This document shows, in pieces, positions 24,580 to 35,153 of a DNA stretch of 64,000 nt. A program made the position numbers and the translations under genes. Below the pieces are notes generated by a model, which saw only the letters and a program-made list of their open reading frames with translations, was not told the origin of the DNA and did not search any database. The stretch's first letter is position 1; every line of letters starts with the position of its first letter. Source of the DNA: Cafeteria roenbergensis (lineage: Eukaryota > Sar > Bigyra > Bicosoecida > Cafeteriaceae); contig VLTN01000098.1 of NCBI GenBank assembly GCA_008330645.1, positions 1 through 64,000 on the forward strand. Direction: 5' to 3'.

Positions 24580-27500
24580 TCAAAGGCGCCCGTCGGACTC
24601 CATTCTCGCGATCACTCGTTCCGCCTGCTCGTCAATAGTTGCCAGCTCCACATTGCCCGCGGCGGGTCGCTGCGGCGGGCCCGAGTGATCGAGAGGGGGC
24701 TCCGCCGCGTTCCCCGCCACGCCGTGTCCGGGGAGCGCCCACGCCTTGCGCAACTTGCTGCGCCGCGACGCAATGGCAAAGGCCTCCAGCTCGTCCACCC
24801 GGCCCGCGGCTGGGCCGGCGGAGCTTTTGGCTTGCGCGGGAGCCGCAGCGCCGTCGAGGTCCACAGGCGAAGAAGGCTGCGATGGGTGGGCATGGTCATC
24901 ACTCTCTGGGTGGGACTCCGGCTTGTGCGCCCCCGCCGCGAGGCCGCCGCCCGTGGCGCCAGGCCGTTGACGCACAGGACCGCCTTCGTCAGCCACGTTC
25001 GCTGCCTTGGCAAGCTCTGCAGCTTCCCGGTTCTTTCTGGCGGCGGCAGCCGTAAACTTGGAGTCCACTTGGGCCAGCAGCTGCGTGGCTCTGTCTCTGC
25101 GCTCCACCAGGACAAAGACGACGACGGAGACCAGGACGCTGACCAGCGCCGACGCAAAGGCAATCAGCCCGTCGTCGCCCCCAAACGCTGTGACCCACCA
25201 CGGCGTGCTCTCTCGAGGGGCGCTTTCCAAACGCGACCCCGACGGGGCCGGGTCGAAGCCCTCGGGCACGATAGCAAAGGGGGCAGACCGAGCCGAAAAC
25301 GGCGTTCCCACAACCTCGACCTGCGCCACGATCACAGTGCGCAGCCATTGCGTACGAACGTACACCCCCGAGAAGTTGGCGAATCCCTGAGCGAACTCCA
25401 CTTCAAGCTGCCCACCAAGCACAGCGCTGACTCGGCTGCCATCCAGGCCGCCGAAGGCTCTGGTCTCAGCCGCAGACAGCTCGGGCTCGCCCACAACGGT
25501 GAGCCGTGCCACCCATGGAGAGAGTAGGGCAACCACTGTGGTGCCTTGGGCGTCCTGTAGCTCGGCTACTGGCGCAGTCATGAGAAACCCGCCGTCTGCT
25601 GTCGTCGCAGCAGCCCTTGCCGCCTGCGCCCGGACCGACCCATCGGCCTGCGTGCCCGCCAACTGGGAAGGAGGGGTGGAGAAGACGACCCTGGCTGGCG
25701 TCCCGTGCGCCACAGTGCGTGGAGGTTGGCCGGGGCTGGACTCGGCCAGGGCCGCGAAGTCAGCCAGGCCTTCGAGTCCCCAACTGCGCAGAACCGCGCT
25801 GCTCCCGGCTGGGAGCACCGGGGCAGACAAGTGAACTCCTCCCGAGTTCGGGGCGCTGCCGTTTCGCGGTCGGATGAGGGCATCTACAGCGGTCCTTTCA
25901 GCAAAGCCATGGCGGAGCACTGAGCGCGCGAGCTCGCCGTTTCGCAGGTCCCGGAGCAAGAGTCCGCTAAACGCGAAGAGCCTTGCTCCGGCAGCCAGCA
26001 CGCGAACGTCGGAGGGACGCAGGCACGGCCCCGCCCGGCTCTCCAGCCCCGTCACTTGGTCGGTGCAGGCGGCCAGGGGAGAGGTCGGCGAGCTGGGCGA
26101 GTTGCCAAGGATCGCCCACCGGTTCGGCGCGGACACGCCATCGCTGGACCCCAGACTTCCCGCAAGGGGCCCGTGCAGCCACGTTTGAGAGTCGTCGACG
26201 TCGCCATCGGCAGCAGGCGCAGAGATGGAAAATTCTACGTCCCATGCCTCAGCTGCCTGCAGGGTTTCGGCCGCGACGCAGTCCACTGCGGTGCCCCACG
26301 CGCACGTCACATTGCCCATTGCCCAATAAGCTCCACCCGAGCTATTTCCTGTGCTCCCGGGTGCCGCAGGGAAATTGACTGATGCATTGACCGCCGCGAT
26401 GCGGGTCACGGTGACCCAATCTTGCGGAACAAAGTAGTCCTCGTGCAGCGCGCGAGGGATCGCGAGGGAAAGCGCCGCCCAGAGCCACGCCACGGGCCCT
26501 AGGAGTCCTGTCATGCCGGGAACCGAGACGTTGGCGGTCCTCACTGTGATCCGCACTGCTGCGCCCACGAGGATCCGCAGACCCGGCCCACTTGACTGCA
26601 ATGCAGCTGCCAGCAACTCGTCGTTGCCTGGCATTAGCGCCGCCCGCCCATGGCTGATCGGGCTTGAGGCTGCGTCCTGGGCGCCACTGCTTGAGGCCGC
26701 GCTTGCGAACGACGCAGGCGGACTTGCGATGTCGGGCCGTTCAATCTCAGCAGCGGCAACTGCTGCAGCCAGGGCTGGAGTTTGCGCTTGCGACATGAGC
26801 GCTGACCGCAGGCCGCCACTCTCTGGCCATCGAGCGTCCATGTCCATCACCCAGCGGGCGAACACGCCTGCCTCCACAGATTCGATTGCTGCCACACTTC
26901 GGGCCAAATGAGCGTGACGGGCTCGCTCGTTGCCAGCGAGCAGGCGATCGAGAAAGACGCTGCCCAGGCCTGCCTCCTCCGCTTGCGACTGGCCGTTCGC
27001 GAACGCAGCTGCGAAGAGGCATGGGTGCAAGGCAAACAGGCTCGAGTTTTCCCGAGGCACCAACGCGGGAGATTCATGCTCCAGCCGGCAACTCTGCCAG
27101 AATGAAGCGAGTGGGCTGGGAAACGACTTGCCTCCGCTGGCAATCACGCTCACGGCGAGCGGCCCGGGTCGCCCCAGCCGGACAAACGCGATGGCGCTTG
27201 ATGCTGGTATGGCCGGATTTCCTGCCACGACAAGCGGAACTTCCTGCTGCTGATCCGCTGACCTGGGCAGCGCGGAGCCCGGCGACACGTGAGCAGTTGC
27301 GTCGCCGAACGATTGGTGGACTGGAAGGTCTGCCAGCGGCCAAGCAGCCTCCTCCACGGATGGCACAAGGAAGCTTGCAGCGCCGAGACCCACAAGACGC
27401 AACGCCAACACAGTCACGCCACTGAAGTCGAAGATGCGTTCCGTTCGAAAGGGCGACGTGGAGACGCGCTTCGCAACACGCTGGCCACGAAGTACCTGTG

Positions 27501-30500
27501 GTTCAATGCCGGGGTTAGCCACGACCGCGCCAGGGACCAACGCGCCTGGTGTCTGATCCACGGCAACGACAGCGGAAGAGGTCGAGTTCAACGGACTCGT
27601 GGAGCTGCTGGTGGGCTGGAGGCACTCCTGGAGTTTGCTGCATGCTGCGGTCTGGGCCTGTACGCTGCACCGGGTCACCACACTGTCCACTTCTGCCAGA
27701 CGAAGATCTGCTGCTGGCGGGAACGTGGCAACGACGCATGCAACCGTATCGAATGCGCGCATTGTCGCGAATGCATCTGCCTCGCCCGCGGCCAGCAGCT
27801 CCCGGCCCGCCGCCAGCCTCCGCTGCGGCTGTTGGGACAGAGGAATCAACCGGGCGTCCGACACTGGGGCTCGCAGCCACCCCCACGCACGCTGCTGGGC
27901 TGCAGGAACCGGCGCTGGGAGAGCGAGAGTCATGTTCGGCCCCGCCCAGCAAGATCGAGTCAAAGGGTTTAGCACAGTGCCAGAAGTGTCGAACGGGACC
28001 ACAGCAGTATCCGTGTGCGACACCAGCATTGAACTCCCCGTCCTGCTTTGCTGGCCGAAGCATGGCGGCACCCCGCCACCGACGACGAACAGTTCCGTCG
28101 TTGCGCCTTCGAGGGCAGCCCCTCCACTCACTGCGGGCGTTGCAGCGCCCAGAAGCAGTCCGCTGCGCGGCGCGTTTGCCAGATCGAGTCGCGGAGATAC
28201 AAGACAGCCAAGCAGCAGCGCTTGGCTTCGCACGATGGCCATTCCATTGGAAAGGTCCGGCACCAAACTCGTGACGTTGACAGCGACGTCGTCCGCAATG
28301 GACACCGCCTCGTGCACGACCAGAGTCACAGCGAACTTGGCCGCCAGCCCTGTGCTGCAGGCCGCAGACACTGCGCCAGGTGCAACCCCACACAGCTCGG
28401 AAGCGTGCGAGGCCGGCCCCAGCACAGTTTCCATGCCCACGCCACAGGCACTTGCCTCGCTCGTGGCGGTGTTGGCAGGGTAGTGAGCTGTTGGGTCGTT
28501 GGCAAGCGCAGGGGGCAGGCCGTAGGGAGAGGCGTCGACCACCCCGGCCCATGCCCCGACAGACGTGGCGGCAAGGCTTCCGCTGTGGATCCAAGTGCGG
28601 TGCGCAGACTTGAGGAGCTGTGCTCCGAAGGCTGCTTGCGCGAGCGATGCCGGAGAGTTGGTCAGGAGCGCGCTTGAGAGCCGCAGCGCTCCTGACTGTG
28701 CCACAGGAGATGCCACTTCGCGGTCACAGTATGCTCGAATCGTCACAAGCAGCCCGCTGCGCTCGCGCAACCCGTGGGTCAGAATGCCGCCCGCAGCAGC
28801 AGGCCCACCAATCAATGCAACGGCCGGGCCGGGTGCCAGGCTGGTGTCATGCTGCGCGGCATCAGAATCGGCGTACACGACGCTAATGCAGGCTAGCCTG
28901 CCGAACGGCAAACTCGCAACGATGGCGGGCCATGCGGAACCTTGCCCCAGGAGCACGGTGATGCCTGCCAGGTCGACCCCTGAGGTTGCTATCGATGCAA
29001 GCGCGCCCCCAAATGGCTGGGCGATGATGCTCCGCCTCACATACGACGAAGCTGCGCCTCGCCAGTTGGAGGGAGAGAGCGAGCCGTCCGTGGCACCTTG
29101 CTCCGCTGCTGCGAAAGCTTGAGCAAGTTGCAGCGACGATCGCACTGTCGGCGCAAACGGCCTAGCTGCAAAGGTGTGCCCGAGAGAGGTCGAGCGTGCC
29201 TGCAAGGCGTGCTGGGCATCCTTTCGCAGCGCAGCAACGGCAGCATTGCCAAGTGTCCGCTCTGTTCCTTCAAGCTGGTCTTCGGCGAAGACGAAGTCAC
29301 CCGTCGGAATGGCAGTCGAGCCAGCGGGCTCAGCCAGAGCCACATCATCAGGGCTAACTGCCCCGACGATGGTAAGGGCGAACGGACGGGCGTCCAGAGT
29401 TTCGCTGTCCGAGTCCAGAGGGGCAGCAAAGTTTACCGGCGCGCCGGAGTGGATGTAGACTGGCGCAAGATGCGGCGAAAGCCTCAGATGAGACGGCGCT
29501 GCACCCAGGCCTGCGAGTCCGCTCCCGGTCAAAGTTCCAGTAGCTGTCGCAGGGGCGGACGCCAGCACCATCTGTCCCTCTGAGGCCGGAACGATGCTCC
29601 GAGGCGTCGAGCCGTCCGCCCCCGAGAGGGCCAAGCCGCAGGCGATTGCGTCCGAGATCGCCGTGACACTGGGCAGGTTCTCCCACGACGCGGCTGATGC
29701 GTTGTATGCAAGAAGCGCGGCCAACTTGCGGATGGGCATCGACAGGTTCGCGCACTTCTGGGCCTGGCCTGGCGTTTCTTGGCGGCCCATGCGCCGGAGC
29801 TCGACGCCATCCAGTTGCACCGAGCCACTGAAGAACCGTCGCCGCTCACTCCAGGATGCTGAAGCCGCGAAGGCGCTTTTCCAGCGGGCATGCTGGACCC
29901 AAGTTCCTGCGGTGATGGCGGCGCTCCCGTCCCTTCCCCACGCAACGTCGCTTGCACTGGCCGGTGGTGTTCCACCAGAGTTGGTGATGGACGATTGAAT
30001 CACGATGGTCCGTTTCCGCAGCACGGCACGAGGGCGCAGCGCGGCTTGAGCGGCAGGCGCCGCGTACGGACTGCGCGAGTGCTGCAGCGGGGCCGCCAGG
30101 CGGAGGGCAGTGATCATGTCGGGCCGGCCGTCTCCGTCGTCGTCGACGCTGGCCAGGCTGTGTGCGCTGGGCACGTGCGTGAATGCAGCCTTCGCGATGG
30201 TGGCGATGGCAAGTGTCAAGTGCCCCAAATCGCCGTCGGCGCTGCGCACTTGCGCGCTGGTCCAATTCAGCTGGCCGGCAGCGTCCAGGGCAACCTGAAC
30301 TCGTACTCCAGATGCTGGGGCTGCGCCCAAGTCCCAATGTGAGCCGCAGCCGCCCAGCACGGTAACTGCTGCTTGCCTCGGTCCGACCGAGGAGTGGATG
30401 CGAACCGCACCCATCACTCGCGCACTCTCCGTCGCGGCAGGGTCTCGCTCGGACGAGCTCCAGCCACCCACGAGCGAGATCTCGCTCCCCACCAGGTTGC

Positions 30501-31329
30501 CGCAGCCTCCAGCCCCGTCAACAATGACCATGTCTTGCCCGGCCTCTGCGGCCGCAACGAGGCGGGCCTCCAGCCAGGGCGCGGAGTCCACGTTCTCGGC
30601 GACCATGCCCAAGTGGCCCAGGACCAAGAGCGACCCCAGTGGAACTCGCAGGCTCTCCGACATGTCTGAGACTTGAAAGCCCTGCGAGAGGACGCTGCTG
30701 TGACCTGGCAGTTTGCCACTCGGGCCCGGGGAGAGCGGGTCCAGCACCCAGCCTCGCCACGCTGACGGAGCGAGCTCTGATAACCACGGCGCGTCCAGGG
30801 CCTGGGAGACTTGCCTGCTCAAGGCGACAGCCCCGAGCTGCAGTACGAAGTTGTGCCGCCTGGGCTGCCAGGCTGTGCCAGCTTGCAAGCAACCTCCCAG
30901 GATGATGATGCGCTCCGCCTCGAGCTGCTGGTCCGCGCTGTCGCTGATCACAAGGCACCCAAGCAGCACCAGCGTCCCTGCTGCCCTGCGACCCCCACGC
31001 AGCTCGACCACGTGATGCGGGGGCACAACTGCAACGCTTCCCGGCGCCGGGACCGCGCCAGCCTCCCAAGCCGCCGGGTCGTCCCATTGAAACGCTGCGA
31101 CCGCGCTGTCAGTGCCAAGGTTCCGGCCGCGAGCTCCGTCGAGGTCGAACGGCCACTCGGACGCCGACCTTTGCGCTCGCAAGCCTGGGTCCATGCCGCC
31201 CGGTGTCTGGTGTCCACGCCCTGACGAGACGAGCGCCCAAAACAGCAAGGCGGCTCGCGCGCAGTGAAAGGCGCGCCGGCGGGCCCTCCCCTCGCTCCAG
31301 CCAACTCGGACGCCCGGGCCGCGGCGCAT
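24580..31329 (-). CDS. G8-domain, single-pass membrane protein (fibrocystin-like)
   Basis: One uninterrupted 6.75-kb frame, 2249 aa from the start at 31329, chosen because it places a basic stretch and the hydrophobic run ALLFWALVSSGRG at the N-terminus as a signal peptide; the frame is open further upstream. A G8 domain follows at about 85-200 (FQWDDPAAWEAGAVPAPGSV...HHVVELRGG...GCLVISDSADQQLEAERIII), as in fibrocystin/PKHD1L1, TMEM2 and many protist surface proteins. The very long extracellular part is Ala/Ser/Gly-rich with repeated beta-strand-like segments, consistent with parallel beta-helix repeats. Near the C-terminus FASALVSVLVSVVVFVLVE is the one clear transmembrane helix, then a charged, Lys/Glu-rich cytosolic tail of about 185 residues. 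It is likely a surface or ciliary adhesion/receptor protein; ligand unknown. Confidence 0.78.
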   Translation of the reverse strand: MRRGPGVRVGWSEGRARRRAFHCARAALLFWALVSSGRGHQTPGGMDPGLRAQRSASEWPFDLDGARGRNLGTDSAVAAFQWDDPAAWEAGAVPAPGSVAVVPPHHVVELRGGRRAAGTLVLLGCLVISDSADQQLEAERIIILGGCLQAGTAWQPRRHNFVLQLGAVALSRQVSQALDAPWLSELAPSAWRGWVLDPLSPGPSGKLPGHSSVLSQGFQVSDMSESLRVPLGSLLVLGHLGMVAENVDSAPWLEARLVAAAEAGQDMVIVDGAGGCGNLVGSEISLVGGWSSSERDPAATESARVMGAVRIHSSVGPRQAAVTVLGGCGSHWDLGAAPASGVRVQVALDAAGQLNWTSAQVRSADGDLGHLTLAIATIAKAAFTHVPSAHSLASVDDDGDGRPDMITALRLAAPLQHSRSPYAAPAAQAALRPRAVLRKRTIVIQSSITNSGGTPPASASDVAWGRDGSAAITAGTWVQHARWKSAFAASASWSERRRFFSGSVQLDGVELRRMGRQETPGQAQKCANLSMPIRKLAALLAYNASAASWENLPSVTAISDAIACGLALSGADGSTPRSIVPASEGQMVLASAPATATGTLTGSGLAGLGAAPSHLRLSPHLAPVYIHSGAPVNFAAPLDSDSETLDARPFALTIVGAVSPDDVALAEPAGSTAIPTGDFVFAEDQLEGTERTLGNAAVAALRKDAQHALQARSTSLGHTFAARPFAPTVRSSLQLAQAFAAAEQGATDGSLSPSNWRGAASSYVRRSIIAQPFGGALASIATSGVDLAGITVLLGQGSAWPAIVASLPFGRLACISVVYADSDAAQHDTSLAPGPAVALIGGPAAAGGILTHGLRERSGLLVTIRAYCDREVASPVAQSGALRLSSALLTNSPASLAQAAFGAQLLKSAHRTWIHSGSLAATSVGAWAGVVDASPYGLPPALANDPTAHYPANTATSEASACGVGMETVLGPASHASELCGVAPGAVSAACSTGLAAKFAVTLVVHEAVSIADDVAVNVTSLVPDLSNGMAIVRSQALLLGCLVSPRLDLANAPRSGLLLGAATPAVSGGAALEGATTELFVVGGGVPPCFGQQSRTGSSMLVSHTDTAVVPFDTSGTVLNPLTRSCWAGPNMTLALPAPVPAAQQRAWGWLRAPVSDARLIPLSQQPQRRLAAGRELLAAGEADAFATMRAFDTVACVVATFPPAADLRLAEVDSVVTRCSVQAQTAACSKLQECLQPTSSSTSPLNSTSSAVVAVDQTPGALVPGAVVANPGIEPQVLRGQRVAKRVSTSPFRTERIFDFSGVTVLALRLVGLGAASFLVPSVEEAAWPLADLPVHQSFGDATAHVSPGSALPRSADQQQEVPLVVAGNPAIPASSAIAFVRLGRPGPLAVSVIASGGKSFPSPLASFWQSCRLEHESPALVPRENSSLFALHPCLFAAAFANGQSQAEEAGLGSVFLDRLLAGNERARHAHLARSVAAIESVEAGVFARWVMDMDARWPESGGLRSALMSQAQTPALAAAVAAAEIERPDIASPPASFASAASSSGAQDAASSPISHGRAALMPGNDELLAAALQSSGPGLRILVGAAVRITVRTANVSVPGMTGLLGPVAWLWAALSLAIPRALHEDYFVPQDWVTVTRIAAVNASVNFPAAPGSTGNSSGGAYWAMGNVTCAWGTAVDCVAAETLQAAEAWDVEFSISAPAADGDVDDSQTWLHGPLAGSLGSSDGVSAPNRWAILGNSPSSPTSPLAACTDQVTGLESRAGPCLRPSDVRVLAAGARLFAFSGLLLRDLRNGELARSVLRHGFAERTAVDALIRPRNGSAPNSGGVHLSAPVLPAGSSAVLRSWGLEGLADFAALAESSPGQPPRTVAHGTPARVVFSTPPSQLAGTQADGSVRAQAARAAATTADGGFLMTAPVAELQDAQGTTVVALLSPWVARLTVVGEPELSAAETRAFGGLDGSRVSAVLGGQLEVEFAQGFANFSGVYVRTQWLRTVIVAQVEVVGTPFSARSAPFAIVPEGFDPAPSGSRLESAPRESTPWWVTAFGGDDGLIAFASALVSVLVSVVVFVLVERRDRATQLLAQVDSKFTAAAARKNREAAELAKAANVADEGGPVRQRPGATGGGLAAGAHKPESHPESDDHAHPSQPSSPVDLDGAAAPAQAKSSAGPAAGRVDELEAFAIASRRSKLRKAWALPGHGVAGNAAEPPLDHSGPPQRPAAGNVELATIDEQAERVIARMESDGRL

Positions 31330-31586
31330 TGCATGAACCGAGCCCAACTTGTCGCCTCTTCCGTGCAGCACTCTCTTTCGGTCGGCTCTCTCCGTTCGTT
31401 GTGACTGGGCGCGCATGCGTGATGAGTGTTCGCGACAAGTGCAGAGCTGTCGCGCAGGTGGCCGAAACGGTGCTGCGATGCTGCGGGGGGGGGGTAACCC
31501 CAGGCGCCAGGTGCCTCGCGCTGGAGCCATCTCTTGGTGACAGGCCTCGGCAAGACGGGCCAGTCAGAGTCGCCACCGTTGGGCGA

Positions 31587-33290
31587 CTACTCGGCCGCGG
31601 CCTCGGACGCCACGGAACAGAGGCGCGACTGAATCACGCTGGGGAGCTCGGCTTGCGGAATGCGCACTGCCCTGATACCGTGGCCATTGACAACCAGCCG
31701 CCGGGCAGCATTGTTCCCAAAAAACAGAGTGTGCCGCTCCACACCGGGGGCGGACTGGAGCGCCGGAGCGAACTTCACCGCAACTGCAGCTTGAGGCCAA
31801 GTCTGGGCCGAGGAGTCCAGTTCGAGAAACGCAAAGCTCCACCGATGCCTAGGGATCGGCGGAGAGACGTTGGATTCGAGAACGTGCTCGACAAACTCTC
31901 TGCAGCCGGCCTCGTCAGTGCAGAGGCCTTCGTCTGCTCCGGGCATTGCCTGCTTTGACGGGTCCAGCCCGAACACAACCACCCCCCCAGGCCCGTTCAG
32001 CATCGCGGAGGCCAGCCTGGGCAACCGGGCCACCAGGACATCTCGGCTCAGCGCCCCGACTGTGACTGTGGGGAGAGGACCAGCGGGGACCTTGCCTGCA
32101 GCTCCGGCATTCGATTCCACCGCGCCAAGGGCGAGGGCACGGATGGTGGACGCCGCCCGTTCCGCTGACGCATCGACCCCGCGGTCGGCGGGCTGTTGCG
32201 GAGACGGCAGGGCGGGAGGCGGCGGCGATCTCGACTCGGAAGCCGGCGCTGGCGCTGCTGCGGCAGCTTTGGCAGCTGGCTCAGCTTGCGGGCCTCCAGC
32301 CGTGTCAGTAACCAGGGGCCCGAAGCGCTCCAAAACGAAGGGCCAGATATCACCAATCCTGTCAACTGCTGGCAGGGCGTTGAGGTCGAGTGCGCTCCAG
32401 CAGTCGGCATACGTAGAGTCCGGCAGGTCGAAGCCGCCTTCAAAAGCCAGTCGCTCCACCAGGTCGCTGAATCGCTTGGACTGAAAGCAGAGGCTTGACA
32501 TGAGTACCATGCCGCGAGCCATGCTCCGAGCGGTCTTGGCGTTGCCTTGGGCCGCAAGCTCCAGCTCATCCCGGACTGCTGCTGACTTGATGTGAGGCGC
32601 CACTTCTCTGTGAAGACGGCGCAGCAGGTGCCCCGAGCCCAGCTCGACGGCTGATTTCACCAGGGCGGTGAGGAGAGGCTGGTCGTCGTCACTCGCGGCA
32701 GAAGCCACCGCCTCAAACGCGCCGCAGCGGCGGGAGGCGGCCCGGCAGACGGCGAGCACGTGGGCAAGCGATCTATCGGAGCCAGAGTAGTCAATGGTAG
32801 TCTCCAGCCACGATTCGAGGATGCCCCTCATCTCAGGCACTTCGTCCAAGAGCAGAGCAAGGGCCGGCACGATGCTCTCGGCGTCTCGGTAAAATTTGGA
32901 GAGCACCATCTCCACACTGGCCAAATCCGCTGTCGTCACCCATGCATGCGAGTTCATCGCCAGGCCCGCCAGAATCGGCTTGCAGACAGTTGTCAGCGCA
33001 GGCGGCCGCACCGTGTCGGCAACCGCTGCCGCAGCTTGCCACGGCTTGGACACAAGACCGACAATGGCGATCAGAAGGTCGGTCCCAAGCGCTCTGAAGC
33101 GATCGGCGACGTGTCCTGGGACGGTCGGGGAATCTCCGGTTCTCAGCATCTTGCAGCCACTCAGGTTGATGCAGGCGGCCGAAAAGAAGTGCAGCTTTCT
33201 GGGGCCGGTGAGTGCCGAGATGCTCCGCTCCCCGAACTCAACGAGTGCCCGCGAAACGTTCTCTTGCTCCTGCCTTGTGAGGGGCTCCAT
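31587..33290 (-). CDS. Helical protein with possible Schlafen AlbA_2-like tail
   Basis: 567 aa from the ATG at 33290 (MEPLTRQEQENVSRALVEF). The frame continues upstream, but there it reads through a pyrimidine-rich tract ending CGCCGCAG that looks like an intron acceptor, so an extra 5' exon is possible. About 380 residues of regular helices, armadillo-like in appearance, are followed by a Pro/Ala linker and a folded C-terminal part. In that part GGVVVFGLDPSKQ...GLCTDEAGCREFVEHVLES...SPPI resembles the core of the AlbA_2/Schlafen fold (GGxxxxGV/LD, then a helix and PP). The match is by eye and modest. It shares a 556-bp head-to-head gap with RNase H2A. Function unknown. Confidence 0.6.
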   Translation of the reverse strand: MEPLTRQEQENVSRALVEFGERSISALTGPRKLHFFSAACINLSGCKMLRTGDSPTVPGHVADRFRALGTDLLIAIVGLVSKPWQAAAAVADTVRPPALTTVCKPILAGLAMNSHAWVTTADLASVEMVLSKFYRDAESIVPALALLLDEVPEMRGILESWLETTIDYSGSDRSLAHVLAVCRAASRRCGAFEAVASAASDDDQPLLTALVKSAVELGSGHLLRRLHREVAPHIKSAAVRDELELAAQGNAKTARSMARGMVLMSSLCFQSKRFSDLVERLAFEGGFDLPDSTYADCWSALDLNALPAVDRIGDIWPFVLERFGPLVTDTAGGPQAEPAAKAAAAAPAPASESRSPPPPALPSPQQPADRGVDASAERAASTIRALALGAVESNAGAAGKVPAGPLPTVTVGALSRDVLVARLPRLASAMLNGPGGVVVFGLDPSKQAMPGADEGLCTDEAGCREFVEHVLESNVSPPIPRHRWSFAFLELDSSAQTWPQAAVAVKFAPALQSAPGVERHTLFFGNNAARRLVVNGHGIRAVRIPQAELPSVIQSRLCSVASEAAAE

Positions 33291-33846
33291 TTGGGTGTCC
33301 GAAGCCAAGCTGGGACGCTCGATGCGCTGCGGCGAGGTATTCGGGGGAGGGAGGGGGGTGAGGAGGACTAAGGACGCTTGTCCAAATTTCACAAGCGCCC
33401 TGCAAGCAGCTGCCGTTCGCCCCGCACGAGCACGCCAGTGCGCCCGAAAACAACCAGAGAGCTCGTGAAGCGTCTTGCGCGTGACGCATCGCTGGCCCTG
33501 GGCTCCTGTATGCGGTGCCCTGGTGCTGCGCGCGCCCGCGAACTTCTTGGAGTACCGGCGCCACTCTGTTTGACAGCAGATGGCGGCGGCCGCATAGTTT
33601 GCGCACAGGCACAGCGGCAACCAGTACAGCAACAAGTGGTGCGCAGGCAGGAGCGGGGTCTCACGTCGTCAAGTGGGACGCCAGTGGCAGCTGCCGAGGG
33701 CAGCGCAATATTTGAAGCCCCGAAGATGTGCCCTGTTTGAATGCGCTCGAGCCGGCCACTCGCGGGCCTGGGCGCCTCTTGGGAGGGACGAGTGAGGAGA
33801 TCCGTGTGCCCCGCCAGTGCACCTCGACTGCTGCTGCAGCTGAAGC
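33291..33846. promoter_or_regulatory. Head-to-head promoter gap (Schlafen-like gene / RNase H2A)
   Basis: 556 bp between two diverging starts. A purine-rich run near 33342-33366, read on the minus strand as a polypyrimidine tract before CGCCGCAG (about 33330), looks like the end of an intron of the minus-strand gene, so part of this gap may be 5' UTR intron or an extra exon. No other element was recognised. Confidence 0.45.
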
Positions 33847-35153
33847 ATGGCCAGTGGCGCGCTCGCAGCTGCTGAGGCCCGTTCGTTCACGGTTTGGGGC
33901 GACATTCCGGCAGGCTGCCGCAACGTGCCCCTGGTCGCTGGCATCGACGAGGCAGGGCGCGGCTCAGTGATCGGTAAGCGCTGTCCTTTGCGAGCCGTCT
34001 GCGAGCGAGGCCCGCAGTCGTGTCGGGAGTGGAGGCATTTGCAGGCCGCTCAAACCCAGGCGCGCACCTCGACGGGCGGGAGGCGTTGCCTCTGCCTTTG
34101 CCTCGCAGGTGACATGGTCTACGGAATCGCCTTCTGGCCAGCCGATGCGGACGCCGAGATCTCCCGACTGGGCTTTCAAGGTTCGGCGGCTGCAGACGCT
34201 GGGCACGCGATTGAACTGCTCTGCCGGCTGGCAATGCGGAGGCGCTGGGCGCCTTGCGAGTCCACATGGCGGGCCGCACCGCCCAAGTGGGCGTAGGTTG
34301 CGGCTCGCGTGTGTGTGGCCTAGCAGCACTCTCACGAGCTGCCATGTTGTCCGCGCGACGTTCACCTCGCCCCCCACCCCCTCGGGACCTGCCCGCAGAC
34401 TCCAAGACGCTGACCCCTGAGGCGCGAGACAAGCTCTTCGAAGGCCTGAAGGCGACGGGGCGAATCGGGTGGGTGATCCGGCGGGTGAGCGCCGAGGAGA
34501 TTAGCGCAAAGATGCTGCTTCGCTCGGCCGTGAGCCTCAACGCGATGGCATTCGACGCGGCGCTCGGCCTGGCAAAGGGACTCGTCTCGGAAGGCCTCAT
34601 GCTCTCCAAGCTCATCGTGGACACTGTTGGCGACCCCGAGCGATACAGACGCTTCCTCCACGACGGGCTTGACGGGAGAGTCGATGTCGTCGTGGAGAAG
34701 AAGGCAGACGCCACCTACCCCGTTGTGTCCGCTGCTTCCATCGCGGCCAAGTGCTCCCGCGATGCTTCTGTCAAAGCGGAGGCCCTCAAAGCCCGCTGCT
34801 TGGAGCAGGCGGTGGACATCCGCACAGGAGCGGGGAGCGGCTACCCCTCCGACCCCGTGTGCAAGGCGTGGATGCGGGAAGTGATGCATCCCGTGTTCGG
34901 CTGGCCGTCCGTGGCTCGGTTCAGCTGGGCCAATGCCAAGGACATGCTCGACACCGACGCAGTCGCCGTGGACTTTGGCGAGGACACCGAGGAGACGCCA
35001 GGGGACTATGCAGGCGGATCGGCCGCAGCCGCGCCGGCCCGGATCTCAACGTTTTTCACTCCCTCCGCCGCTGGCGGCAGTGGAGCGTCAGTTCGGAAGC
35101 CGTGCTCATCGCTTGCAGGGCTGGGCTCTGCTGCGGCGACGAGTGTGTTTTGA
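33847..35153 (+). CDS. RNASEH2A: Ribonuclease H2 catalytic subunit A
   Basis: Three exons: 33847-33973, 34109-34180 and 34399-35153; 317 aa. RNase H2 removes ribonucleotides misincorporated in DNA and cuts RNA in RNA-DNA hybrids in the nucleus. The first active-site pair is D34-E35 in GIDEAGRGS, the same positions as in human RNASEH2A. Splicing then gives GDMVYGIAFWPADADAEISR followed by DSKTLTPEARDKLFEG, with exactly the family spacing. The remaining acids lie in LIVDTVGDPERY and KADATYPVVSAASIAAKCSRD. The second donor is AAG|GTTCGG rather than GTGAG, but only this junction gives the right length. The C-terminus carries a disordered tail with ISTFFTP, reminiscent of a PCNA-interaction peptide but lacking the leading Gln. 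Confidence 0.93.

Noticed and set aside
34181-34296. Reading on from RNase H2A exon 2 into a TAG stop at 34294-34296
   Set aside because: It would lose DSKTL and the last two catalytic acids. Splicing at 34180/34399 restores exact family spacing.
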